A DNA stretch of 64,000 nucleotides from Flammula alnicola (Eukaryota; Basidiomycota; Agaricomycetes; Agaricales; Strophariaceae): NCBI GenBank assembly GCA_015499995.1, contig JADNRV010000022.1:248001-312000 (forward strand), written 5' to 3'. How positions within the stretch are numbered: position 1 is the first letter of the stretch; each line of letters starts with the position of its first letter. The translations under genes and the position numbers were made by a program. Under the pieces are notes generated by a model. That model saw only the letters and a list, made by a program, of their open reading frames with translations, had not been told where the DNA came from and did no database searches. This document shows, one piece after another, positions 30,092 through 42,096 of the stretch.

Positions 30092-31415
30092 GAGTCAAAT
30101 GTGGCAGTGTCGAAAAACTGTTTGGCGACAACCCCTCAGACCAAATTTACGCCCACAGCTAACTACATACAGAAAAGGAAACCGTTAAAAGACTTTCTTG
30201 AACATCCTCGAGCACCGTTGGACTGGAACGGCTATTTAAGCACTATATGTCTGGCTCTGCTTCGAAAACTTGTCAACCCCTTTGCACTCCATACATGTTT
30301 CCAGCAGATTGAAGCAAGTCTCGCATATACCACCAGTAGAGTGGAACTGCCTGCAGGTGTTAAAACATGGGTGAAGAAGATACAGCATGAAATCCATCTC
30401 AACACAAGTGGCACAATCCAGACTGAGGACGCAATTCGTGTTGACAAAGAAATAGGCTTTGAGTGGGATGCAGGAGAGCAACGAGTAAGTCTGCTCACCT
30501 AATTCTACGGTATAATACTGATAACCTTGAAAAGGATGATCATTGACTTCAGTAACGACAGAGTCTATATTTCGACCAAATGGCTTCTGAGAATAAATGG
30601 CCGTGGACTTCGTGTGGAGCAGCTCCTCCTGGTCAAACGCATCGGAACTGCAGCGGAGCATTATGTGGCCCTCCTTGAAGACAATCAATATGTGTGCGAT
30701 TGCGGTATGGGCACCAGTCTCGGATTACCCTGTCATCACTTCTTTCAGGTCCCCTCAAAAACACCTTCACTTCATTTCGACATTGGTCATGTTCGGGCTA
30801 GGTATGCATTATCTTAATTGGGGTAATAAATCTGCCTACAACAATCAGGTGGTACATACCAAATCCCTCCCTCAACATCACATCAATCGCTCCTGTATCC
30901 CTTGAACACCGTGGAAATCAGGCTATGCAAGCTACCAACCGGACTCGCTTAGATATCATCGAACCAGCGGCCCCTACAACATCACATCTGACAGACCACG
31001 AGGAACAGATACACTGAATGCACGTATCGTGTTTCACAAAGCCCAAGGCGCCCTCCATCCCCTTGTTGCAGCAGTAAAGAGCTGGATGATTTGATTGAAC
31101 ACTTGGATAACCTCAGGTGAGCTTTCTGGACCCTGCTATCAGTAATATGCTAAATAATTTGCTCTAGACGTACCAAGAACCAAGAAGCTATGCAAGAGAA
31201 GATCCATGACGCCGCAATATCGGGTCCAAAAGGGCGACCACGAGAACAACACCTGACTGGGCATCTTGAAGGGCCATTACGAGGAAATGGGGGCAAGAAA
31301 GGTGTGGCAGAACGGCAGTGCGGGATTTGTCGCAAAAGTGGACACAATCGAAGTACTTGCCCAGACAACCACCAGCGGTGCGGTAAAAGGACGTGCGTAA
31401 CGTTGGCATTCACTT
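30092..31415 (+). pseudogene. MULE-type transposase relic (SWIM and zinc-knuckle end)
   Basis: Pieces of the C-terminal half of a Mutator-like transposase lie in different frames. First: LVNPFALHTCFQQIEASLAY (30275 on). Then VYISTKWLLRINGRGLRVEQ and LLLVKRIGTAAEHYVALLED, with YVCDCGMGTSLGLPCHHFFQ as the SWIM zinc finger (CxCx(n)CxH). Then FDIGHVRARY, and about 400 bp later a CGICRKSGHNRSTCP knuckle with upstream GPKGRPREQHLTGHLEG. Stops and frame changes separate the parts, and the DDE catalytic domain upstream is absent, so the element is dead. The SWIM-then-knuckle order is known from MULE/FAR1-related transposases. Confidence 0.75.
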
Positions 31416-31899
31416 AAATATTATGTAATAATAAATTCTATTCTCGGAATCAGCCTTCCGCAAGGGGTTCGTGAGGGTGGGGTTCTATGGTCCATGGATG
31501 ACCGATAAATGCGCGGCGACTCGGTCAAGAACCCTAGTCAGAAATCTGACATTCCAAATCGCGCGCTCGGTGCAGATGCGACCCAAAGCTTTTCATCCCC
31601 AGGTAGATGGAAGCCTTCTTCGCACCAAATTCTAACATGATGGATGTGATGGGCGGTTGATGAGAAACCAAGACTGCGGCGTTCATATACTAGTACATTC
31701 TTCCTTGAAGAATCATTCTTTGGAAGCCCAGTCCATTACACACTTTCCAGGATTATTATCTCTAGTGATCGAGTGCACGCTTTTAACTTGATCAGATTTC
31801 ACAGATTTATTCAAAACCTCGAGGTTCCGGGGAGAGTATATTTCTGACCATCACTCATACTTGCCCTTCTCCTCATCCGAAAGGCTTTCAGACCTCGTC
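31416..31899. other. Intergenic stretch
   Basis: Upstream region of the alpha/beta hydrolase gene; no gene or repeat recognised. Confidence 0.5.
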
Positions 31900-33247
31900 A
31901 TGGCAATGACCCCAAACATGAGCGTTGACCATTTTGTATTGGACACTGGCTCCGCAGGAGTTACCTTCAAGGCAACAATGAATCGATATCGGCCACGCGC
32001 GATTGAACGCCATCCCCGCGACCCCGGCTACATTCTTCTCCTCGCCCACGGAACTGGTTTTCGTCCGTCTTTGCTTCCATTTTCTACAGCAATAACTAAC
32101 TATGAAGCTAGACAAGGAGCAGTGGGAACCCACAATCGAACATCTTTTTGAAATCGACAAGGAGAACCAGAACGCCGCCAAAATCCTGGAGGCTTGGGCC
32201 ATTGATTGTCAAACTCATGGAGAGGCCGCTCCCTTGAACGACAAAGTTCTGTCAATAATGCCACAAGTTTTAAGTACGGATATTGCCATTATTTTCGATC
32301 ACGGCTTGGTATTAAATATTAACAGCAATCCACGACTACGCGGACGCCTTCGGCAGGCTTTATAAATCTGGCCTACTCGGAGAACTCGAGAAGGGCGTTC
32401 AGAAAGTGGTTCTCATTGGCCATTCTGTTGGTGCAATTGCAGTGTAAGCACTCACTTCATTTGGTTTTCTCATATTGACCACGTTCAATTAGTATATTTG
32501 CAACTTCGATTTTCGGTCCACCAAGTGCAGTACCGTTCGATATGGTCATTCTCGTTGACCCTCCTCTTTTTACACCGCCAATGGCAGATCAGATGACAGA
32601 TATGTTTCGCTTTGTAGAGCAGACGACGCCTCATCGACGATCGATTTGGGAAAGCAGAAACGCAGCTCACGAGTGGCTGAAATCTCGCATTCCGTGGAAA
32701 TTCTGGGACCCTCGCGTTCTCAAATTGTACACTGTACGTTAACGATTTACCATTAATCCCAGTCTATCTGATTTATTGACCAGGAACACGGTCTACGTGA
32801 TTTACCTACTCCCTTTCACCCTGACAAAAATGGTGTGGTTCTGAGCTGTAATCCCGTTGACGAGGCCGCGGCGTTCGCTGGAACTCCAGATGCTTTCAAA
32901 GCGATCGAACACCTTAACAAGATATGCACCGTTATTCCATTTCATCTGGTGTTTGGCGCGCGAAAGGATATGTTGTAAGTACTCACTAAATTCAATACAT
33001 GCGATCTCAAAATTCCCGTAGTACTGAAGAGGTTCATGGTTCCATTCATGATGCTTCGGTTGGAAGGATCATTGCATCGGTCACAAGAGTCGAAGGGGCA
33101 GGGCACTTGGTAGGCATTCCTTTGAATTTGCTTCATTACTCCACATAACATATTCTTCAGGTAGTCCAAGAGAGACCTGAGAGATTGGCTAATACGTTAT
33201 ATGCGATTCTCAGGACCAGCATCAGATCTGAGACACCCAAGTTGTAA
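31900..33247 (+). CDS. Alpha/beta hydrolase
   Basis: This multi-exon gene starts at ATG 31900 (MAMTPNMSVDHFVLDTG; ATG 31906 is an alternative) and ends with TAA at 33245-33247. The spliced protein has an oxyanion-side HGTG (LLLAHGTG), then DKEQWEPTIEHLF, AIHDYADAFGRLYKSGL, the nucleophile elbow VVLIGHSVGAIAV (GHSVG, Ser), FDMVILVDPPLFTPP, a helical cap, PFHLVFGARKDMF (acid strand region) and VEGAGHLVVQERP (catalytic His). The Ser-Asp/Glu-His triad is therefore present. It belongs to the fungal AB-hydrolase group that also includes proteins annotated as toxin-biosynthesis-like, but nothing here shows a toxin role. It has no signal peptide and is probably cytosolic or peroxisomal. Frames and splice phases checked are consistent. 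Confidence 0.87.
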
Positions 33248-33899
33248 CATGTGGATCAAATACAATACCGTTAATTCGTGCTCTTATGTCTATCTTGATA
33301 GCCCTCTCCAAGCCAGTGATATTCGTAGGCCTCAGCAGTTTCGTTTACACATGGATAGATGGATGAATGAGTATAACCGCCGTGGTCCCTATCTGATAAC
33401 TGCCGTCTTGAAATGCCAGGAAGTCTGAGGAATACCTGTAAACAGTCCGGCATTCGATTGATTGTCATGAGTATACTAGATACACCGTGGGGGGGAATTT
33501 CTGAATCTCAATAATCGGAGGCATTTATGGCTATACTCTTATGTATTTCAATCCCATTCGAATGGTTCGTGCCCCTGCTGTAGCCATCCATGCCCAACTC
33601 CCCAAAAATTTGGGACTAAGAGAAAAATGTTGGTCGCAAGTGAGCAAAAGAGGGCTGAATCTCACCTTTGTTTCGACAGCCCCTGCAGAACCTCTTGGCA
33701 TAGTTAAGGATCCATTAGCGGCCGTGAAGGCGCTCGACGACCCTGATAGTTCCACTGCAGTCGGCAGCATCGATTTAATGGTCGACCGGCGTGAGTTTAG
33801 GCTAAGTGAAAGGCAGATTTCAATATTTTGAAAAGTAAGAAAAGATACCATCACCCATACGTTGCTAACATGGAATTACTATACACTGGAATTCATGCT
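33248..33899. other. Intergenic stretch
   Basis: A plus-strand ORF (33541-33831) has no start context or domain I recognise. Nothing is called. Confidence 0.4.
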
Positions 33900-35485
33900 T
33901 GGTTAAGTACGAGACATGATAAATCAGAGGGCTGCATACGTACAATTTCCAACGACTTCGAGTATGGCCAGAAAGATTAAGGCGTTGCGTTGTGTGGTTG
34001 CCTTGAAATTATTGTCAAGACCTATTCGACAGCAAGGGAGAAATGGGAGTTACGGAAATAAGAATTACAATATCGAACACACTGCGAAGCGGAAAGGAGC
34101 AGAGACATCAGCAGTAAGCTTCTTCCAAAATAGTTCGTTGCTCACTGACCTGGTTAACAGACCGTTATTGATGGAAAAAATAATCAATTTGTTAATCAAA
34201 GTGTCTGTGCTGTCGAATAGGTCAATCTTTCGTCGACTCGTCCCGAAAATTAAATTGAATACCTTCGAACCCCAGAGCGGCTGGTATGGAGATAATACGA
34301 CAGAGAGGCCGCAATGAAGGCATCGGTTACCACTGACATACCGAGTGCTGCGTCGATCAAGGGGGCCTATATCAAGTAAATATGGTGGCTGAAGCGGACA
34401 TGAGCAATTCAAACCTGATGTTGCTCGAAATCCTGGAAAAAGGGACGCTCAAACCTGAGAGAGTGTGAGACTTCGTTCAAAATTGATAGGAATAGACTCT
34501 TACGATGTTACAGAGAAAGCTGTTATAGTAATTGGATTTCATGACGATGGATGACATGCAGTTCATCTAGGACATACCTATGCCGACTCCTGAGACGATT
34601 ATATCCGTGGTCAATATTATTGCGACTTGTGATAATGTCAAATCCTACCAAATCTAGCCAATGCAAGAATGACCTGACAAAAATGTTCAGTGAGCGACAA
34701 ACAGGCGGAGTGCATGGACTGACTACGAAAGCGGTGACGCCAATATTCTTCCGGCTCACTGATAGAATAGTTATGAGGCACTTGATTCTTGAGGGTATCA
34801 TAAAGAATGTCGCACCGGCATAGATCCTCCACGCATAAAACAGCTGAACAACCACAACGATTACACTCTGCAAGAGAAAGACATCAGCTTACGTCCTTGG
34901 GCGATAACCTTGAATATACCGACGGTAACTGTGAGTGAGGCCTGTCAAAATTTCTAGATAAATATATATATACTTGGTAAGGCCACGAGCATGGGACTCA
35001 CCGTTGCAGTCCTGAGATAAGCCGAGTCAGTAGGGCATCTCCAACAGAAACGAATCTGCCATGACATACCATATTACTTTCATTAATTCTTGTGGTTCAC
35101 CGAAACTAAGAATCACATAGTGGTAGATCGCATGGATACAAAACACTATGTGGAGGGTTTCGGCCACCCTAACATAATTGTAAACGCGAGTGTTCTTATA
35201 AGGGAGAATCCACGACTTACAGGATGATGGGGACCTGGATGACAGAATTTTTCGTTTAATCGCGACCTTGGAAGAACAAGGAGGATGGAAGCCCACCACA
35301 GCTTGAACGAGAATGCCGTCAGAGTAGTTTTGGAAGTAGTACCATGTCTGGGTGACGGTCACGCCAAACAACCTACTCTGTGATTAATAAATGCAGTATA
35401 AAAAACCGACGGATGTTTACATAGCAGATACTACCGTGCCAATAAGAAATGCCCCGAAGGTGTTGTTCAAGTCGAAAATAGCCAT
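33900..35485 (-). CDS. DUF6534-type membrane protein, apparent frameshifts near the C-terminus
   Basis: Starts at ATG 35485: MAIFDLNNTFGAFLIGTVVS, intron, MLFGVTVTQTWYYFQNYSDG. Later exons give AETLHIVFCIHAIYHYVILS and FGEPQELMKVIW, then VVVQLFYAWRIYA, all in the order typical of DUF6534 proteins. Near the 3' end the reading becomes LLTSVFDIVILIS, then a block SRQPHNAT that hits a stop one base before IFLAILEVVGN resumes. The usual GKLYxNSL ending is again one base off. Two single-base losses (near 33982 and 33945) would explain this. The family consists of plasma-membrane helical proteins of unknown function common in Agaricomycetes. It may be a recent pseudogene or contain assembly errors; the exact end is unresolved. 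Confidence 0.65.
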
Positions 35486-36429
35486 AGCAAGAACGGAGGT
35501 CAGGGAAGAAATTGAGAGCCTTTTACAGCCTTCCTGTGCACTCAGGGTCGTTAAATAACCTGGTTTCAATCCGAGTTTGCATTAAGTGATTGAGTTTGGA
35601 GTGACGCTGATCGCACATTAGCCAAGCGCCGTCAAACCCGCCTTGTAGATAACTGATGGGCTGCACATGCCTTGTAGGCTTTCTGTGATCCCATACCAGG
35701 ATTAATTTACAGGCCCGGGGAGTTACAGGGGTCCTTCGCATTCCTAGGAAGTCGACGTGGGAGGAAAATGTATTAATGACATTAACTTCGGTAAATAAGT
35801 AGGTAAAGAATCCGACCTTCATGAACTTAAATGTGCGTTAAGACGCACTTTATAATATTTATGGAACTCGTATGCGCATGCCACCTGCTCGTCGATAACG
35901 TCTACTTATGTGATTTTCATCATCCCGTCCTCGTGCGAGAGAGTCTCACCTGGCAAGCTGCCATCTCTTCTTGATCATCATGATCGTGCAGACGAGGACT
36001 AGAAACCTAGGACAAGTCTAAATGAATCAGCAGGTTATTCGTCGTGATAAGTTAAGTCAACGCATGATGTCTGTTACGCGGGTCCAGGGCAAGAGGCGCA
36101 AAGAACTTGAAAGAAGTATCTTAGAATTCTAATATACTTCACTTCTTTCCCTTTATCGCATGCCATTTAGATTGAACTTTCTTTCCCTCTTGGATTTATT
36201 GAAATCTGCTCGCAGAATAATCAGAATGAATGTTAACGTCCCAAAAAAAAACCGTGTTGTGGTTGTGGGAACGCGGCAAGAAGACAGAATCACACCTACT
36301 AGTACTAGTACTACAGTGCATCAGGAAGATCACATGTGTCTCAGTGTCTGGCAAGTCTGGTGCCAGACTTGCCAGACTCGCGAGCATAATACTGGGAGTG
36401 GCATCAGTACGAATTCTGGCGCCATAATC
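35486..36429. other. Gene-free stretch
   Basis: No gene is seen. It contains one copy of an 86-bp direct repeat (36214-36299), an ACTAGTACTAGTACTA microsatellite (36299-36312) and a GTCTGGCAAGTCTGG/CCAGACTTGCCAGAC palindromic stretch (about 36347-36378). Confidence 0.5.
36214..36299 (+). repeat. Direct repeat copy 1 (partner 37481-37560)
   Basis: AGAATAATCAGAATGAATGT, then TTAACGTCCC, a run of A, GTTG, GGGAACG and GGCAAGAAGACAGAATCACA are shared with 37481-37560. The second copy lacks 6 bp. Confidence 0.85.
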
Positions 36430-36775
36430 TTGTTCAGTGCCAGAAACCTTTTTGCAGGAATCCATCTCGCAGTTAGATGAAACGAGCCATAGATCCGACG
36501 AAGCAGTATCCAAAACGACGCGGAAGTTGAGTCCTCCTGCCTCGATGATAGTGTAGTACGACCTGTTCAGAATCACAATTCGCAATGTGGAAAAGGAAGA
36601 AGAGAACAAAAGACGCAATCCCGTTGAGAGGATCTGAGCGGGTTCGAGCGAGCAGACGAGCACCGTCCGAGGTACCCTCTGCCGCTGCGCCAGCAGCATG
36701 GAGCAAAAAGACGAGAACGAACCAAAGACGAGGAATACAGGGAACTAGGCACAGCGGATCGAACGAGGAGCGCAT
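36430..36775 (-). pseudogene. Pepsin-like aspartic protease, N-terminal fragment
   Basis: A signal-peptide-like start (ATG 36775; LWFVLVFLLHAAGAAAEG) is followed, apparently across an intron, by NRSYYTIIEAGGLNFRVVLD and TASSDLWLVSSNCEMDSC. This is the first active-site region of an A1-family aspartic protease; the Ala-for-Gly DTASSDLW variant is common in basidiomycete members. Similarity ends just after KKVSGTE, where repeat DNA begins. The second DTG half, about 300 residues, is missing. It is therefore a truncated remnant, probably cut by the insertion or rearrangement that left the direct repeats at 36214 and 37481. Confidence 0.65.
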
Positions 36776-38339
36776 GGCATGTAGTTGGATAGCTTGCTCT
36801 CTTGTCTTGTGGGTAGTTTCCTACAATCCCGAAGACATTAATGGTGTGGTTTGGTTGCTCAAGCTCCTTGTTGACGGAACACTCGGTGAGAAAAATTGGC
36901 TCCGGATGAGTGGTTACGAGACGAAAATATGCAAAGAATGACAAAGCCTAGACGGTGGACGAAGAGAGAAAGCGGAAATAATACGGGAGCCAACGATTGT
37001 GGACGGTTACAGCGAAATGGCCATAGCTGCCCGTCTCATCTCATAAGTACTTTGCTAATTTAACAAGTGTGCACACCGTACCAGATTGCCAACTAACAGA
37101 TGTGGCCAACATCAGGCAGAGGGAAAGCAGGTACTTAGAGGGATGTGAAGAGGAACGACGTCAAGAGCAAGAGACAAGTTCGGCGAAACTGACGTGTCCA
37201 AATCTGTCCAAATCTTACTACTTTGGGATGCCAACTTTCCATCACGTGATGCGGCAACACAGCGGCGGAGCTGAATCCTGATGCCAATGGTCTCGTCTGG
37301 CGAATTTGCAATTTCTGGCACGCATCGAACTCAGGAGTCAGAGGAGATTGCCAGGCCGACCAGTGATGCCAGACACGCCAGCTGCCAGGCGGATGTGATG
37401 AAATCGTCCTGCGTCTTCCATTTTGTTGATTACGCCGGGTTTGACTTCCTTGCATAATGCCAACGTACTTAGAGACAACAGAATAATCAGAATGAATGTT
37501 AACGTCCCAAAAAAAAACCCCTGTTGCGGGAACGTGGCAAGAAGACAGAATCACACCTACAGTGGGCAGAAACATAAAGTTTAAACTGTTGGCCGTCTAA
37601 AGTTAAAATTAGAATGGATGTTGCAAAGCCCGTCGCTTCGGCCGTTGTGCTGGCTAACAAGCCATCCAACAGCCATCTGGAGCCTGCCTTTGATGGGAAT
37701 CATGGGATCGAGGTAAGTAGATGAATCGTGTCCCTTTACATAAAGGGGCGAGGTGTGTCTGGCCAGTCAAGGCAGTGTGAGTGCGCCAATGGAACCAATT
37801 GGCTCTTTTCCATTTTGAAAAGTTCTGATGAGGGCTGTCAAGTGTCGTTTGAATATGTTTCGTAGTATTGTTAGCGCTATGGTATGTAATGGAATATGTA
37901 TATCAACTAATCAAATATTATAACTAGTGCAAGAAAATGTAACCCTTGGGACTGGTATCTGAGGTCCAACCCTCGGATCGGCAATGATGTCTCTGCGGTT
38001 TAGGAGCATGACGGTTTTAATTTCTATAATCAATATCCTGCGTCAGGTCCGTGACCCAACAGGACAGGTGGTCAACATGTTTCGGGGGCACTGGGCGGAG
38101 ATCTGATTCCGATGAGGGTTTCTCGGACGATCTTTATACTTTCCCCAACAAACGACAGAAGAACATTTTCATCTTTCGGAGAGGAGAATAGTTTGGAGGC
38201 GACTCCTCCTGAGAAAAGGTGTACCCGGCCATCTTGAGTGCCCGAATATAAACACAAACACAATCTGCGTTGGAACTTGGGCTTCTTACTTAAAGGTTAT
38301 CTCAGCTTGAGTTATGTGGAATCCAGCAGACTATCAGAT
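36776..38339. other. Gene-free stretch upstream of the P450
   Basis: Contains the second direct repeat copy (37481-37560) and the P450 promoter. Short ORFs on both strands have no recognisable content. Confidence 0.5.
37481..37560 (+). repeat. Direct repeat copy 2 (partner 36214-36299)
   Basis: Same block order as copy 1 with a 6-bp deletion in the GTTG region. The copies are about 1.26 kb apart in the same orientation. Confidence 0.85.
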
Positions 38340-40477
38340 ATGCTACTCTCCCTGCTTTTGCTCGCGCTAGTGATATGGCTGTCCTGGAGGTCTCTTTCCA
38401 CTTCTCGCAATACCCCTCCTGGGCCTAAGCGACTGCCTATTCTTGGCAACTTCTTTCAAGTACCGACCAAACATCCATTCGTTCGCTTTTTCGAATGGAA
38501 AAAAATTCACGGTAAGTACTCTAAAATATTTATCTTGGCCTACTAACTTGAAAATTTTAGGCGATGTCATATACTTGCAAATCTTCGGACGAAATCTCCT
38601 CGTCCTCAACTCAAAGGAAGCAGCTGTTGACCTCTTTGAGAAGCGATCCGCCATCTACTCTGAACGACCGTATCGAGCCATGGCCCACTTGTATGGTTCC
38701 ATTCCAGGTTTGTCATACCCAGATTGTTATTGACCTAATGGAATAGATGTGGTTTCGGTAGCGGCTTAGTTTTCCAAAATTACAGCGATGTCACCCGAAA
38801 TGCGAGGAAGCTAATCCACGGAGAAATGGGCCAACAGGCTGTTAATAAACATCAACTCCTCCTAGAACAGGAAGTGCGGGTCTTTGTGCACCACATATCC
38901 ACTGATTCCAGTGATATTCATGAAGCTGCCAAACGGTATTTGTAAGCTTCGTGGGGCTAACACGGCTTTATTCATTTTTCTTCTTCTAGACTGGCCGCAG
39001 CTATCATCTTAAAGGTCTCATATGGTCACGTCGCACGTCGAAATGACCCTTTAATCGACCTCTCGTCTGAGGTCCTGGGCTATCTGGATAAAGTCGGTAC
39101 TCCAAATCGATATCTGGTTGACGCCTTGCCTATTCGTAAGCCTTCCAATGACTCAATTAAGAAATTATGGTAATAACATTGCGACCTGTAGTTCGTCATA
39201 TTCCTGAATGGTTCCCAGGCGCCCAATTCCAGCGTGAAGCAAGGAATTGTCGCGGCCTTTTCACGAAGATGAGCACAGCTCCATTCCATGCAACACTTCA
39301 ACAAGTGGTGAGCATCGGGTCAGTTGGCACTTCTGTTGTAGACTGAGAAGGCGCTTCAGAAAGAAGGCATTGCTCTCCCGTCACTGGTTGCAACAAATGT
39401 CGAGAAACACGCCGACACTGAAGATCTCACAGAGGAGGCGTTAAAGCCTATAATGATGGCTGCTACTGGTTTATTCTCAGGTAATTGCCACTTTGCATAA
39501 GCGACCAATTTGGCCTTCTTTAAATGAACTTCATCTCGCAGGGGGATCCCTTACAGTAAGGCATATCTCGGGCAGCGTCATTTTTGCTAATGTTTAATAG
39601 ACTGTTGCTGCCATAATGTCCTTCTTCTTGGCCATGGTCTTGCATCCACGTGTCCAGAGAAGAGCCCAAGAGGAGTTGGATACCGTCCTTGGAGGAGTGC
39701 GTCTCCCGAAACTGTCGGACAGAGCTTCACTTCCGTATTTGGAGTGTATTATTAAAGAGCTGCTTCGTTGGAGGCCCGGGGCCCCACTTGGTGAGCCAAT
39801 TCAATATTCTTTGTCCTTGCAGGACATTTCATGCCATAATCCTCCAGCTGCACATACCTCCTTGGTTGATGACGTATACCGCGGTTGGAAGATCCCAGCC
39901 GGGACTGTAATTATGGCGAATGCTTGGTAGGCTTCCTTTATTGCAAACCACTCCGTCAAAAAGTGCTCAGGAAATTTACAGGGCATTTACTCGCGATGAA
40001 GGTTCAGCTACCATTGGCTTCATCATGATGCATACTGATAATGAGATAGATATATACCCGGATGCAGACGAATTCATTCCAGAGCGGTTTATGAGAGGCG
40101 AAGTAGAAGATCCTCGGAATTTGGTATTTGGGTTTGGGAGAAGGTGATTCGTTTTCTATGAAATTTTTTTGGGCCCTCATTGTTCTAGACGCTGCCCTGG
40201 TATGCACTTTATCGATAACCTTCTCTGGATCTTGGCGGCAACGACACTCTGCACTGCCGATATAGTTCCCGCTCTGAATAGTCGAGGTCAACCATCTCTT
40301 CCGACAACGGATTTCACTTCCGGGCTTGTCCCGTAAGTCCCCCCACATTACCCCACATCCCATGCTCACATCATCTCCGTTCTCTGAAGACAACCTCTTC
40401 CATTCGAGTGTCGTATTGTACCTCGTTCTGCTCAAGCCGCGGAGCTTGTGTCTGATGCAATTGCCCATGAAGCTTGA
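38340..40477 (+). CDS. Cytochrome P450 monooxygenase
   Basis: About ten exons start at ATG 38340 with a membrane anchor (MLLSLLLLALVIWLSW), a hinge TPPGPKRLPILGNFFQ, then GDVIYLQIFGRNLLVLNSKE. The intron at 38689 (CACTT|GTATGG) joins MAHL to CGFGSGLVFQNYSD. Helix I reads GLFSGGSLTTVAAIMSFFLA, K-helix ExxR is IIKELLRWRPGAPL, WAFTRDE and DADEFIPERFM follow, and the haem loop is FGFGRRRCPGMHF with the Cys ligand. The end is TGA at 40475-40477. It would be an ER-anchored, NADPH-P450-reductase-dependent oxidase of the fungal multi-gene type resembling O-methylsterigmatocystin oxidoreductase-like P450s. The substrate is unknown. In helix I, Leu replaces the usual Asp/Glu before TT. All splice phases checked close, so the gene looks intact. 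Confidence 0.9.
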
Positions 40478-42096
40478 AGATGAAGTTTCTGAGAGGTATA
40501 AGGGAATTTAGACGTTGTCTTTGTGTCCAAAACGAAATTTGACTTGAATATATAGATGATGAGAGCTACAGATGAGGAAATGTAATATCTAAAATGAGTC
40601 AATGTCAATCGACGTGGGAATATTCTCGGGGAATCGATAGAAATGGTAAGCGGCGGCGCGTCGACAAAAGAGTCGGTCGACAGATGATATGAGCGTGTGA
40701 GAGAGCGTCGAAATGAGTCACGATTCAAGTTTTCGGTGTCTAGAGAGCATCGATGCTCAGCGCTCATCACCAAATCCACATATGGTGTGCCGTGTGCGTT
40801 TAGGTGGAGTTCTAGAGTCATATTAGCATTCTCGTCTTAGCATGACAGCGTAAAGCCTTTCCTTTGGGCTTGTCGTCAGCGTCCTCAGAGAGCCTTTCCC
40901 CCTGGAGCGTCGGTGCTGAATCTGTTTTGTGTTAAATATCTATTGGCGTTGGGCGTGGGCGTGGGCAAGTGCGGCGGTGTAGCCAGGCTTGACATCGTCT
41001 TGTATATCGTTTAAGTGGTTATCTCTATGAGGGCTCGTAGACGTCGTCAAAGCAAAACTTGGTGCATGTGAACTAGAAGGTGGATCCGGAGGTATATACT
41101 TCGCAAACAGTAGACTAGCCGATGCTGACACGCTGAAGATGACACTCTCAAAGACTATTTATTCGTCGCCGTCATTGGTGTCGCAATGTGCATTGGTGGA
41201 GTTACTAATTAGTCGATTATCGGTGTCAACAAGCGGGAAGCACGTGACAACATCACCTCACAATGTCATTGTCAATGTCATTCGACATGTTGAATCTTGA
41301 TGAGCTCCCCTTTCAATTTGTCCTTCCTCCCTCGCGTCGGCTTCCAGTCAGACGCACTACTAACACGACTGCGAGTCTAGGTGCTCTTTTCTCGCTTTTG
41401 AATCACCCTCCACATCCTTTTCACCAGCTCAAAATAATATTTTCTCGCTCTCAACGCCGCATTCTTATGTTTGCCGTTGCTGCTTCAATCTGGGATATGC
41501 TCTCGTATTCTGACTAAGACTAGGTATTGGAACTAATAGCGTCGAAAAACTCAGGTATGTTCAACACTGCATGGAGTGGTTCAACCCTCCCACCCATCGC
41601 AGCGTTGTTCGGACACCCTGGTTAAGTCAGGATCCGGGCATGTGCCGGGAAGTGCTTCGCACTTTCGTGACCTACATTTGCTCTGCTGCACCCGCGCCAG
41701 CTCTTTGCTTATGGAAAATTCGCGAGCGCCGTCAAAGTCGACGAACTTCGAAGAGCGTTCGCCTCGGGTACCATTTCTTATTCACTAAGGAATTAATTCC
41801 GTCGAGTTTAAAGTGTTGTGTGAGTCTTACTTCGTTATGATAAGCGGGTGTGTAATAACAATGGCTTCGAAAATGTATAAGAACCACGTCATGGGTACGT
41901 GAGCCGTGACTCTCTTGTCAAGGGAAATGTCATTTTGCAGGAAGATTGTTTGTTGTACATATTCCTTGTCTACCCAGTACGGTGCGAGTTTGACTGGAGC
42001 TTTCATTATCGGCTGTATGTCAAAATAATTGGACGGAGTCAATTTTTATCCGCTATAAATCCACAATGCATGGTCCGGGAGAAACTGCTAACCTGT
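40478..42096. other. Gene-free stretch
   Basis: Convergent 3' flanks of the P450 and MFS genes. ORFs at 41263-41517 and 41571-41840 have no recognisable domain. Confidence 0.45.
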
